DNA of 64,000 nucleotides from Croceibacter atlanticus HTCC2559 (lineage in GTDB: Bacteria > Bacteroidota > Bacteroidia > Flavobacteriales > Flavobacteriaceae): positions 620,001 through 684,000 of the forward strand of contig NC_014230.1 in the NCBI RefSeq assembly GCF_000196315.1, given 5' to 3'. Numbering within the stretch: position 1 is the first letter of the stretch; every line of letters begins with the position of its first letter. This document shows, piece by piece, positions 52,700-61,522 of the stretch. The notes under the pieces were generated by a model. The model worked only from the letters and a program-made list of their open reading frames with translations. It was not told the DNA's origin and did not search any database. The position numbers were made by a program, and so were the translations under genes.

Positions 52700-53818
52700 T
52701 TGAGCCAAAAAATTGCTTTAATAACTGGAGTTACCGGACAAGATGGTGCCTATTTAAGTGAATTTCTTTTAAAAAAAGGTTATATAGTACACGGCATAAA
52801 ACGAAGATCTTCTTTATTTAATACAGATAGAATAGATCACTTATATCAAGATCCACACGTAGAAAATCAAAATTTCTTTTTACACTATGGTGATTTAACA
52901 GACAGCACAAATCTCATTAGGATCATACAAGAAGTAAAGCCGGATGAAATATACAATTTGGCGGCTATGAGCCATGTGCAGGTGTCTTTTGAGATGCCAG
53001 AATATACAGCTAATACAGACGGTTTAGGTGCGTTACGTCTCTTAGAAGCTATACGCATATTAGGAATGGAAAATAACGTTAAACTTTATCAAGCCTCAAC
53101 ATCTGAGCTTTATGGTAAAGTTCAAGAAGTTCCTCAAACCGAAAACACTCCTTTTTATCCTAGAAGTCCTTATGCTGTTGCAAAACTCTATGCATATTGG
53201 GCAACAGTAAATTATCGTGAAGCTTATAACATGTTTGCTTGTAATGGTATTTTATTTAATCACGAATCTCCTATAAGAGGCGAAACATTTGTTACAAGAA
53301 AAATAACTAGAGCTGCGTCTAAAATTGCACTTGGATTACAAGATAAAATGTATTTAGGAAATTTAGATGCTAAAAGAGATTGGGGGCACGCTAAGGATTA
53401 TGTAAAAATGATGTGGATGATTTTACAAGCTGAAGAGCCCGAAGATTGGGTGATTGCTACTGGTAAAACTACATCTGTTCGTGATTTTGTTACAATGGCT
53501 TTTGATTATCTTGGAGTTACATTAAAGTTTGAAGGAAAAGGCATTCATGAAAAAGGTATTGTAACAGCTGTTTCAAAATCAGAATACAACATTTCTTTAG
53601 GACAAGAAGTAATTGGAATAGATGAAAAATATTTTAGGCCAACTGAAGTTGAGCTACTTATAGGCGATGCTTCTAAAGCATTTAAAAAACTAGGTTGGAA
53701 ACCCGATCATAAATTAGAAGACCTTGTGTATGATATGATGAAAAGTGACCTAAACCTTATGAAAAAGGAAAGCTATCTTAAGAAAGGCGGTTATACAATT
53801 ATGAATTATTTTGAATAA
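52700..53818 (+). CDS. gmd: GDP-mannose 4,6-dehydratase
   Basis: 372 residues. The dinucleotide motif is [16 protein letters not shown], followed by [27 protein letters not shown] (catalytic Thr/Ser, Glu) and [10 protein letters not shown] (Tyr-x3-Lys), plus [18 protein letters not shown], all signature segments of Gmd. It makes GDP-4-keto-6-deoxymannose, the precursor of GDP-fucose. No ATG exists near the N-terminus, so it starts at a TTG (52700), giving [10 protein letters not shown]. fcl follows after 2 bases. Confidence 0.96.
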   Translation: MSQKIALITGVTGQDGAYLSEFLLKKGYIVHGIKRRSSLFNTDRIDHLYQDPHVENQNFFLHYGDLTDSTNLIRIIQEVKPDEIYNLAAMSHVQVSFEMPEYTANTDGLGALRLLEAIRILGMENNVKLYQASTSELYGKVQEVPQTENTPFYPRSPYAVAKLYAYWATVNYREAYNMFACNGILFNHESPIRGETFVTRKITRAASKIALGLQDKMYLGNLDAKRDWGHAKDYVKMMWMILQAEEPEDWVIATGKTTSVRDFVTMAFDYLGVTLKFEGKGIHEKGIVTAVSKSEYNISLGQEVIGIDEKYFRPTEVELLIGDASKAFKKLGWKPDHKLEDLVYDMMKSDLNLMKKESYLKKGGYTIMNYFE

Positions 53819-53820
53819 AT

Positions 53821-54909
53821 ATGTTGAAAGATGCTTTAATATTTGTTGCAGGACATAGAGGTTTAGTTGGCTCAGCTATTGTTAACGAGCTTAAGTCTAG
53901 AGGCTATCATAATATTATAACCAGAACACATAAAGAGTTAGACCTTACCAATCAAGTTGAAACAGAACAGTTTTTTTCAGAGCATAAACCCGATTATGTT
54001 TTTTTAGCTGCAGCTAAAGTTGGTGGTATAGTAGCTAACAATACGTATAGAGGATCATTTATTTATGAAAACTTAATGATTCAAAATAATGTTATTCACC
54101 ATAGTTATTTAAATAACGTTAAGAAGCTTCTATTTTTAGGAAGTACTTGCATTTACCCAAAAGATAGCCAACAACCTATTAAAGAAAATTATCTTTTAAA
54201 CTCACCTTTAGAGTACACAAATGAACCATATGCTATAGCTAAGATTGCAGGAATTAAGCTTTGTGAGAGTTATAATATTCAATATAATACAAACTATATA
54301 TCTGTAATGCCTACAAATCTTTATGGGTATAACGATAATTTTGATTTAGAAAAATCTCACGTACTACCAGCATTACTTAGAAAAATACATTTAGGTAAAG
54401 CCTTAGAATTAGATGATTGGGAAATTATTAAAGAAGATTTAAATAAGTTGCCTATTGGTGCTATTTCTGGAAAATCACCAAAGGAGGACATTCTTAAAGT
54501 ATTAACCAGCTTTGGAATTACAAAAAAAGATGATGTTGTCTCTGTTGAAATTTGGGGAAGTGGTACACCTAGGAGAGAGTTTTTATGGAGTGAGGATATG
54601 GCTAAAGCTTGTGTCTTTATTATGCAGCAAGTTAATTTTAATGATTTAATAAAAGACAAAGGCTCTTTTATTAGAAATACCCACATTAATATTGGTACAG
54701 GAAAAGACATTTCTATTAAAGAATTAGCGTTTAGCATAAAAAAGCATTTAGGATTTAGAGGAGAATTTACCTTTAATACATCAAAACCAGACGGAACATT
54801 AAAAAAATTAACAGATGTTTCTAAACTTAATAAATTAGGTTGGTCTCACGACATTGAAACAGAAGAGGGTATTCAAAAATTATACAATTGGTATAAAGCT
54901 TCAAAGTAA
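53821..54909 (+). CDS. fcl: GDP-L-fucose synthase
   Basis: 362 residues, about 40-50 more than the Escherichia coli enzyme. Fold motifs: AGHRGLVGSAIV, FLAAAKVGGIVANNTY, FLGSTCIYPKDSQQPI, NEPYAIAKIAG (YxxxK) and EIWGSGTPRREFLWSEDMA. Between about 190 and 240 there is an insert (DDWEIIKEDLNKLPIG, then DILKVLTSFGITKKDD). Such inserts are known in Bacteroidetes copies. It performs epimerisation and reduction to GDP-fucose and is coupled to gmd. Confidence 0.94.
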   Translation: MLKDALIFVAGHRGLVGSAIVNELKSRGYHNIITRTHKELDLTNQVETEQFFSEHKPDYVFLAAAKVGGIVANNTYRGSFIYENLMIQNNVIHHSYLNNVKKLLFLGSTCIYPKDSQQPIKENYLLNSPLEYTNEPYAIAKIAGIKLCESYNIQYNTNYISVMPTNLYGYNDNFDLEKSHVLPALLRKIHLGKALELDDWEIIKEDLNKLPIGAISGKSPKEDILKVLTSFGITKKDDVVSVEIWGSGTPRREFLWSEDMAKACVFIMQQVNFNDLIKDKGSFIRNTHINIGTGKDISIKELAFSIKKHLGFRGEFTFNTSKPDGTLKKLTDVSKLNKLGWSHDIETEEGIQKLYNWYKASK

Positions 54910-54924
54910 TTTAACTAATTGTAT

Positions 54925-56175
54925 ATGTTTAAAAACTACCTAAAAGCCAAGGAGAATAGAACAATAGCTTCTAATTACGTTTCGCTTTTAGTGCTTCAAG
55001 CCGCTAATTATATTTTACCGCTTCTTGTTTTACCTTATTTGGTAAGGGTACTAGGTACAGATAAGTTTGGTTTAATAATGTTAGCACAATCTTTAACTAT
55101 CTTCTTTAATGTGTTTGTAGATTATGGTTTTAATTTAAGTGGTACTAGAGAAGTATCTTTAGCAAGAGATGACAAGAAAAAGCTTTCGGAGATCTTCTCT
55201 GCTATTTTCGTTATAAAGGCTTTCCTTTTATTAATTGCCTTTTCAATCTTTTATTTTATAATTAGTGTATTTACAAGGTTTAGCGTAGATATTAGTGTTT
55301 ACCTTTATAGCTTTGGTTTAGTTATAGGGCAAGCTTTGTTTCCTGTTTGGTTTTTTCAGGGAATCGAAAAAATGAAATTTGTAACGCTAATAAATATTTT
55401 AGCTAAATCAATTTTTACTGCACTTGTTTTTATTCTAATTACAAAAGAACAGGATTATATTTATGTCCCTATATATAATTCTTTAGGCTTTATAATTGCT
55501 GGGTTACTTGGTGTGGGTTTATGTTTTAAGTACGTATATATTACGCGTCCAAAAATTGACTTAATTAAACAATTGCTATCAGATAGTACAAGTTTATTTG
55601 TATCTAACTTTGCAATAAGCCTTTATACAAGTAGTAATGTATTTATTCTTGGTATGTTTACTTCAAATACAACTGCTGGGATTTACTCTAGTATTGAAAA
55701 ATTAATTTTAGCTATTAAAAATGTATATACGCCTCTTTATCAAGCATTTTATCCTTGGCTTTCTAAGCAAGGTGATTTAAAGAAAATCAATACTATTAAA
55801 AAGTTATTGCCTTATATACTTTTAGTAAGTACTATCATTTCGATCATTATTATAGTACTCGGTAAAACATTATTAGATATAATTTATGACGACAATTTAA
55901 TTTCTAATTATGCAATTGTTTTTAAAGCATTAAGTTTAATCTCTATATTTTCAGGTTTAAACATGCTTTTTAACGCATTGTTTTTGCCTGCAATAAAGAA
56001 GTACAAGACACGAATGAATATTATGATTTGTGCTGGTCTGTTTAATTTAACCGTAAGTCTTGTCCTTGTAAACTATTATGGTATTTATGGGACAACAATT
56101 AGTGTTGTATTGACTGAATTTTTATTATTAATTCTCGGATATATTTACTTTAAAAAATATGCTACAGTTTCATGA
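54925..56175 (+). CDS. Wzx-type oligosaccharide flippase
   Basis: 416 residues from the ATG (an upstream TTG at 54919 is less likely). Twelve or so hydrophobic helices with the polysaccharide-synthase start NYVSLLVLQAANYILPLLVLPYLVRVLGTDKFGLIMLAQS and DYGFNLSGTREVSLARDD, both diagnostic of RfbX-type flippases. It moves lipid-linked repeat units across the inner membrane. The stop overlaps the next start in an ATGA. Confidence 0.9.
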   Translation: MFKNYLKAKENRTIASNYVSLLVLQAANYILPLLVLPYLVRVLGTDKFGLIMLAQSLTIFFNVFVDYGFNLSGTREVSLARDDKKKLSEIFSAIFVIKAFLLLIAFSIFYFIISVFTRFSVDISVYLYSFGLVIGQALFPVWFFQGIEKMKFVTLINILAKSIFTALVFILITKEQDYIYVPIYNSLGFIIAGLLGVGLCFKYVYITRPKIDLIKQLLSDSTSLFVSNFAISLYTSSNVFILGMFTSNTTAGIYSSIEKLILAIKNVYTPLYQAFYPWLSKQGDLKKINTIKKLLPYILLVSTIISIIIIVLGKTLLDIIYDDNLISNYAIVFKALSLISIFSGLNMLFNALFLPAIKKYKTRMNIMICAGLFNLTVSLVLVNYYGIYGTTISVVLTEFLLLILGYIYFKKYATVS

Positions 56176-57248
56176 GTAAACTTATTATCATACAAACTGT
56201 CATTCCAGATTATAGGGTAAAATTCTTTACCTACTTAAAAATAAAATTAGAAGATAATTTTATTTTATTTGGAGGCGAAAGATTTTTTAAAGAAACTATT
56301 ACAACAGACAAAACCATTAGCTTCCACAGAGCTGTTAAAAACATCTTTTTCTTTAATAGAAACTTTTTATTCCAGACAGGGCCTTTTTGGAAATATGTTT
56401 TAAAACCAAATACCACATTTGTAATTAGCCTGAATCCTAGAAATATATCTAATTGGCTAATATTAATTTTAAGGAAAATTCTAAATAGAAAAACTATTGT
56501 TTGGGGACACGCTTGGCCAAGGTCTGGTCCTAATAGCAAAAGTGATTTGCTTAGACATTTTATGAGGTTATTAGCAAATGAAATAATTGTATATACAAAA
56601 ACTCAAGAGGAAGAGTTATCATTAAAGATGCCGTCTAAACCTATCTATACAGCTAGTAATGCTTTAATTTTCAAAAAAGAAATGGTGGCTTCTACTCAAG
56701 ACCTTAATGACAAGAATAATATTTTATATGTAGGCAGGTTAACAAAAGGCAAAAAACCACTTTTTTTAATAAAAGCATTTCTTACTTTACACTCATCTTT
56801 GCCAAAAAATAGCCAATTAATAATTATTGGCGATGGAGAAGAAAAAAAGGCTCTTGAGAACTACATTATAAAAAACAACATTGCTCATAAAGTTAAATTA
56901 TTAGGTCATATCTCAAATTATTCTGAGCTAAAAACTCAATACGACAATGCATTGTTTAGTGTTTCTCCTGGATACGTTGGGCTTTCAGTAACTCAAAGTT
57001 TTGGGTTTGGGGTACCTATGCTTGTTTCTGAAAATGAAAATCACTCTCCAGAGATTGAAGCTGTACATCCAAATGAGAATGCGTTGTATTTTAAAACTGA
57101 TGACATTGAAGACTTTAAAAATAAAAGCCTTTTATTTTTTGAGAATAAAGACTTCTGGATTAATAAACGTTCGGTAATTTGTAACTTTTGCCAAAATAAG
57201 TACTCTATTGAAGCTATGGCAGAACCCTTTTTAATGAACTTAGATTAA
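56172..57248 (+). CDS. Family 4-type glycosyltransferase
   Basis: 358 residues. The N-terminal half is divergent with several short hydrophobic strands. The C-terminal half has ILYVGRLTKGKKPLFLIKAF, LIIIGDGEEKKALENYI and FSVSPGYVGLSVTQSFGFGVPMLVSENENHSPEIEAV, the acceptor/donor motif of GT4 enzymes. Its ATG overlaps the flippase stop by four bases. The sugar cannot be told. Confidence 0.87.
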   Translation: MSKLIIIQTVIPDYRVKFFTYLKIKLEDNFILFGGERFFKETITTDKTISFHRAVKNIFFFNRNFLFQTGPFWKYVLKPNTTFVISLNPRNISNWLILILRKILNRKTIVWGHAWPRSGPNSKSDLLRHFMRLLANEIIVYTKTQEEELSLKMPSKPIYTASNALIFKKEMVASTQDLNDKNNILYVGRLTKGKKPLFLIKAFLTLHSSLPKNSQLIIIGDGEEKKALENYIIKNNIAHKVKLLGHISNYSELKTQYDNALFSVSPGYVGLSVTQSFGFGVPMLVSENENHSPEIEAVHPNENALYFKTDDIEDFKNKSLLFFENKDFWINKRSVICNFCQNKYSIEAMAEPFLMNLD

Positions 57249-57254
57249 AGTTAC

Positions 57255-58673
57255 ATGAATTTAAGGACCTTTTTAATATTTGTGTATTTAGTAACTAGTA
57301 TTCCGCTATTTCTGTTTTTTTATACAGATATAAGTGTATGGTTATCCTTCTTTGTTAATTATTTATTTATTACAGCTATTACATACTATCATTTAGAGGT
57401 TGAAAAAACATATTCTCCATTTTTATCTGCATATATAGTTTTTAATTTTTTGTTTTTTATTGTAGCTCCTATCATTCAGATTAATGCAATTGACCCAGAA
57501 GTTAATACTTTTATAAATTTTTTCCCTTACAGTTCTAATGTTGTTATTTATACTAATGCAGTAATATTATTCTTTAATATAATATTCTTTCTTAGTTATG
57601 TTCATTTTAAGAGTAAAAGAGTATATATAAAAGCCCTCCCAAAATCTCCATCTCCATTTACACCTATTATTGCAATAACTTTAGTAATAATATGTGCAGT
57701 TATTTTGATTACAAATTTTGGCTTTCTAATAAATGAAATAGAGCGAGCCAACTGGATGAAACCAGACACTTCTGTAGGGAGTTTACTTATACGTAAAAAA
57801 GTACTTTTCTTGGTCCCATTGGGTGGTGTAGCTATTTGCTTTAGCTATTTAAGAAGTAAAGTTAAATTAAGCAGAAATAGTATTATAATTTTTGGTGTAA
57901 TGCTAATAATGCTATTTATACTGTTAGTGCTTAAAAATCCATTGACCGAAAAAAGAAATGCACTAGGACCTATTTACATTTCCCTAATCTATCTTTTCTT
58001 TCCGAAGATTATAAATAAAAATGCAAAGTCATTTCTGTTTTTATTTATCTCGATGATTATAGCATTTCCTCTAATCTCAGCACTTACACACTTAAGGATT
58101 ACATTTCAGGAAATGATTGAACATCCTGAAGAAATTGTAGAATATCTGCAAAAAGAAGGAATATTAAGAGCTTTTAGCACCTTGCATTATGATGCTTACG
58201 CTAATATTATAGCAACTGTAGACTATGTTAAGTTAAATGGTCTAGAATATGGACATCAACTTTTAAGTTCCTTATTGTTTTTTATACCTAGAGGTATTTG
58301 GGAAGGAAAACCTTACTCAACTGGCCAGGTTGTTGGCGATCATTTAATTGAAGAATATGGGTTTAGATTTAATAACATATCTAACCCTATTGTTTCAGAA
58401 GGATATATAAACTTTGGTTGGGTTGGTGTTTTTTTAATGGCCATTGCGCTATCCTTTGCTATCATAAAACTTATGCAATGGTTAAACTCAGGCGATGCAC
58501 TAAAAGAAATTATTTCATTTTATTTTGCAATACACCTATTATTCTTGCTTAGAGGAGATTTCACAAATGGCTATGCATACTTTATAGGAACACTTTTAGG
58601 CGTTGTTGTTATACCTAAAATAATTGAGAAGTGTATAACATTTAGTTTTTCTAAAAGTAAAACAAGCTCATGA
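57255..58673 (+). CDS. O-antigen/oligosaccharide repeat-unit polymerase, Wzy-like
   Basis: 472 residues with about twelve membrane helices and a large loop between about 310 and 380 (LHYDAYANIIATVDYVKLNG, YGHQLLSSLLFFIPRGIWEGKPYSTGQVVGDHL, SEGYINFGWVGVF). These segments match the O-antigen polymerase family found in Bacteroidetes glycan loci. It joins repeat units in the periplasm. The next gene, also polymerase/ligase-like, starts within its stop. Confidence 0.82.
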   Translation: MNLRTFLIFVYLVTSIPLFLFFYTDISVWLSFFVNYLFITAITYYHLEVEKTYSPFLSAYIVFNFLFFIVAPIIQINAIDPEVNTFINFFPYSSNVVIYTNAVILFFNIIFFLSYVHFKSKRVYIKALPKSPSPFTPIIAITLVIICAVILITNFGFLINEIERANWMKPDTSVGSLLIRKKVLFLVPLGGVAICFSYLRSKVKLSRNSIIIFGVMLIMLFILLVLKNPLTEKRNALGPIYISLIYLFFPKIINKNAKSFLFLFISMIIAFPLISALTHLRITFQEMIEHPEEIVEYLQKEGILRAFSTLHYDAYANIIATVDYVKLNGLEYGHQLLSSLLFFIPRGIWEGKPYSTGQVVGDHLIEEYGFRFNNISNPIVSEGYINFGWVGVFLMAIALSFAIIKLMQWLNSGDALKEIISFYFAIHLLFLLRGDFTNGYAYFIGTLLGVVVIPKIIEKCITFSFSKSKTSS

Positions 58674-59896
58674 TGCAATTTTCTTCTAAAAACTGGTTTT
58701 ATTTGGGTTGTCTAGTTATGATGTGCTCTATTTTATTGCCTTTTGACAAAAAGCCATTAGCCATTGGTGTTTTTGCTCTTTTTGCTCTCATTACTATAAT
58801 AAAGAATAAATTAAAATTTAATCTCAAGTTTTTTTTAATAAATGCTTGTGTCTCAATACTTTTTTTAATTAGCCTCTTATATACTGAAAACCTTGACACC
58901 GGATTTAAAAAAATTGAGCAAACAGCATCACTATTAGTCTTTCCTTGGTATTTTGCTTTTTTAGTAAACTCTAAATACAAACTTTACGGTAACTCTAAAG
59001 TCCTTTATAAGTTATTATACGCATTTATCCTAAGTGCTATTTTACTTAACCTGTATTATTTCTTATACTTTTATTTTACAGAGTTTACGTTTGCTGACGT
59101 TTTATATCATTATTCTCATTTAATAGATGATAAGATTGAGGGTTATATGATTCATCCCATATACCTATCTATGCACTTGTGTCTTTCGCTTATATTTTTA
59201 ATGTTTATACCTCTTAAACGAAATATTTTAAACTTTACAATAAGAGGTTTACTTGTGTTTCTTATAGTATTTTTTATGTTTTTAATGAGCAAGAAAGGAC
59301 CAATGATAGCCATAGGTCTAATAGCTCTCTTTTATTTTTTTAAACACAACAAATCCTCATTAATTAGAGGTTTAGGAGTATCTATAATATGCCTTTGCGT
59401 ATGCTTTCTTTTTATTAATGATAGAGCTAACAGAAACTTTAAAGAACTTTTTTCTATAGATACTATTGAGAACAATGTGACCTCAACTAACATTAGGTAC
59501 TCTATCTATAAAAATGCTATAGTAATTTTTAAAGAAGAGCCATTAATTGGTTATGGTATTGGAGACTCTAAGAATACACTATTCGAAAAGAACAAAGAAA
59601 CATCAGACCTATTATTTGCTGGGCAATATAATACTCACAATCAATATTTAAGTTTTCTACTTGCATTAGGTATAATAGGCACGACAATTATTATTATCTG
59701 TTACATAATAGTATTCAAAAATCAAAAATCAAAAAATAATTATTTGGCTATATATACTATTGCATTTTATGCTTTAGTAATGCTAACTGAAAATATTTTA
59801 GAACGCCAAGATGGTGTTATCTATTTCAGTTATTTTAGTTGTTTCTTACAAACAATATCAACACAAGAATTACCTTGGAGAAAAAACAACGTATAA
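58670..59896 (+). CDS. O-antigen ligase/polymerase family membrane protein
   Basis: 408 residues with about ten helices. The family motif is at GYGIGDSKNTLFEKN and NTHNQYLSFLLALGIIGTTIIIIC (about 300-345), with the conserved His in the periplasmic loop. This is the Wzy_C/WaaL fold, so it may be a ligase or a second polymerase. It overlaps the previous gene by four bases, and its own 3' end overlaps the next gene by about 20. Confidence 0.83.
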   Translation: MMQFSSKNWFYLGCLVMMCSILLPFDKKPLAIGVFALFALITIIKNKLKFNLKFFLINACVSILFLISLLYTENLDTGFKKIEQTASLLVFPWYFAFLVNSKYKLYGNSKVLYKLLYAFILSAILLNLYYFLYFYFTEFTFADVLYHYSHLIDDKIEGYMIHPIYLSMHLCLSLIFLMFIPLKRNILNFTIRGLLVFLIVFFMFLMSKKGPMIAIGLIALFYFFKHNKSSLIRGLGVSIICLCVCFLFINDRANRNFKELFSIDTIENNVTSTNIRYSIYKNAIVIFKEEPLIGYGIGDSKNTLFEKNKETSDLLFAGQYNTHNQYLSFLLALGIIGTTIIIICYIIVFKNQKSKNNYLAIYTIAFYALVMLTENILERQDGVIYFSYFSCFLQTISTQELPWRKNNV

Positions 59897-60969
59897 TAAT
59901 TATTGGGCCATTCCCTAACCCTATTACCGGTCTTTCTGTTGCCAACCTTACCTTATATGAGGGTTTGCTAAACAAGAAATATATGGTTTCTAAATTAGAC
60001 ACATCCTACTCTAAATTTGAAGATAAAACAGGTAGTTTTAGTTTTGATAAATTATTCTTTTTCATTACAATAAGTTTCAATATAAAATGTGTTTTAAACA
60101 ATGATGTTATATATATAACCATTGGTCAAAGTTTCTTCGGGGTATTAAAATATAGCTTTTATATTTTACTAGGTAAATTATTGTCTAAAGAAGTAATTAT
60201 TCACTTACACGGTAACTACCTGGGTGATATGCACCACAACCTTAGTGGTTTAAAAAAACAATTAGTAAAATTTATCTTATCTAAGATAGACAAAGCTATT
60301 GTACTTTCTAAGTCTTTAAAAAATAATTTCACTCCTTTTATTGATGTTTCAAATATATATGTATTAACTAATTTTGTATCTAAAGATATTCTACTCACTA
60401 ATACTGAAAAGGAGAAATTAGAAACAATAAACGAACCTCGAATAGTTTTTTTAGGTAACTTGATGACAGGTAAGGGAATTCAGTATTTTTTTGAATCTCT
60501 AGAGAGTTTAGAGTTAGAAGGTTTTAAGTTTACCGCTAAGTGTGCTGGTACAATGGACTCAAAGAAAACTGTAGAATACAACAAAAAAATAGATAGCATT
60601 AATAGCCTTGAGTATCTTGGTGTTGTTAGAGGAGAAAAGAAAAAACAGCTTTTAAAATGGAGTAATATATTAATATGTCCTTCTGTAATGGTTGAAGGCT
60701 TACCATTATCTATTTTAGAAGCAATGGCTACTGGCAACAAAATAATTGCAACAAAGCAACCAGCGCTACAAGATATGTTTAATAACACTCAAATTACATT
60801 TATTAAAAAAGAATCGTCGTTTGAAATTTCAGAAGCTATAAAAAAAGTTTCTAAGCATTCTAGAGCACAAGAGGATATTATTAAATTTAATATGAATTAT
60901 ATAGAAAAACTTACAACTCTAAAGTTTATTGAGGGTTTTATAAGTATTATGAATATTGAAAATGAATGA
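59875..60969 (+). CDS. Family 4-type glycosyltransferase with TTG start
   Basis: 364 residues from the TTG giving MEKKQRIIIIGPFPNPITG; no ATG is available at the N-terminus, and an earlier TTG (59839) lies further inside the upstream gene. A glycine-rich GPFPNPITGLSVANLTLYEG opens the GT-B fold, and CPSVMVEGLPLSILEAMATGNKIIATKQPALQDMF is the GT4 motif. The start overlaps the O-antigen ligase gene by 22 bases. The role is in the same glycan pathway. Confidence 0.85.
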   Translation: MEKKQRIIIIGPFPNPITGLSVANLTLYEGLLNKKYMVSKLDTSYSKFEDKTGSFSFDKLFFFITISFNIKCVLNNDVIYITIGQSFFGVLKYSFYILLGKLLSKEVIIHLHGNYLGDMHHNLSGLKKQLVKFILSKIDKAIVLSKSLKNNFTPFIDVSNIYVLTNFVSKDILLTNTEKEKLETINEPRIVFLGNLMTGKGIQYFFESLESLELEGFKFTAKCAGTMDSKKTVEYNKKIDSINSLEYLGVVRGEKKKQLLKWSNILICPSVMVEGLPLSILEAMATGNKIIATKQPALQDMFNNTQITFIKKESSFEISEAIKKVSKHSRAQEDIIKFNMNYIEKLTTLKFIEGFISIMNIENE

Positions 60970-61522
60970 ATTTCAAAAATTAGATGATTATAGTACTCCA
61001 AATGGTTTTAGAGGTAAATCAAAAGTTTACGTCCAGTTTTGGTGGATAGCACAATCGTTATTATTTAAACCATCTCCTCAATTATTTTATGGTTGGAGAA
61101 GATTTATTTTAAGATGCTTTGGCGCAAAAATTGGTAAAGGCGTTTTAATAAGATCAAGCGTTAGTATTGTATACCCATGGAAAGTTAAAATTGGCGATTA
61201 CAGCTGGATAGGAGATGATGTTGTTTTATACTCTTTAGGAAAAATCAATATTGGAAAACACGCTGTCATTTCTCAAAGATCATATCTTTGCACAGGTTCT
61301 CATGACTATTTAAAAAGAGACTTTGCTATTTTTGCAAAACCTATACACATTAAAGATGAATGCTGGCTCGCAACAGATGTATATGTCGCACCAAATGTTA
61401 CAATTGGAAAGGGTACCGTTGTTGGAGCAAGAAGCTCAGTATTTAAGGATTTGCCAAAAGGAAAAGTATGTTTAGGCAGTCCTGCAAAAGTTATAAAAAA
61501 TAGAAGCACAGCAACATCATAA
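60962..61522 (+). CDS. wcaF: WcaF-type acetyltransferase (left-handed beta-helix)
   Basis: 186 residues from the ATG at 60962, overlapping the previous stop by 8 bases. Hexapeptide repeats run from about 55 to 170 (AKIGKGVLIRSSV, VKIGDYSWIGDDVVL, NIGKHAVISQRSYLCTGSHDY, VYVAPNVTIGKGTVVGARSSV). FWWIAQSLLFKPSPQLFYGWRRFILRCFGAKIG at the N-terminus is typical of the WcaF group of colanic-acid acetyltransferases. It would O-acetylate the glycan. Confidence 0.9.
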   Translation: MNEFQKLDDYSTPNGFRGKSKVYVQFWWIAQSLLFKPSPQLFYGWRRFILRCFGAKIGKGVLIRSSVSIVYPWKVKIGDYSWIGDDVVLYSLGKINIGKHAVISQRSYLCTGSHDYLKRDFAIFAKPIHIKDECWLATDVYVAPNVTIGKGTVVGARSSVFKDLPKGKVCLGSPAKVIKNRSTATS

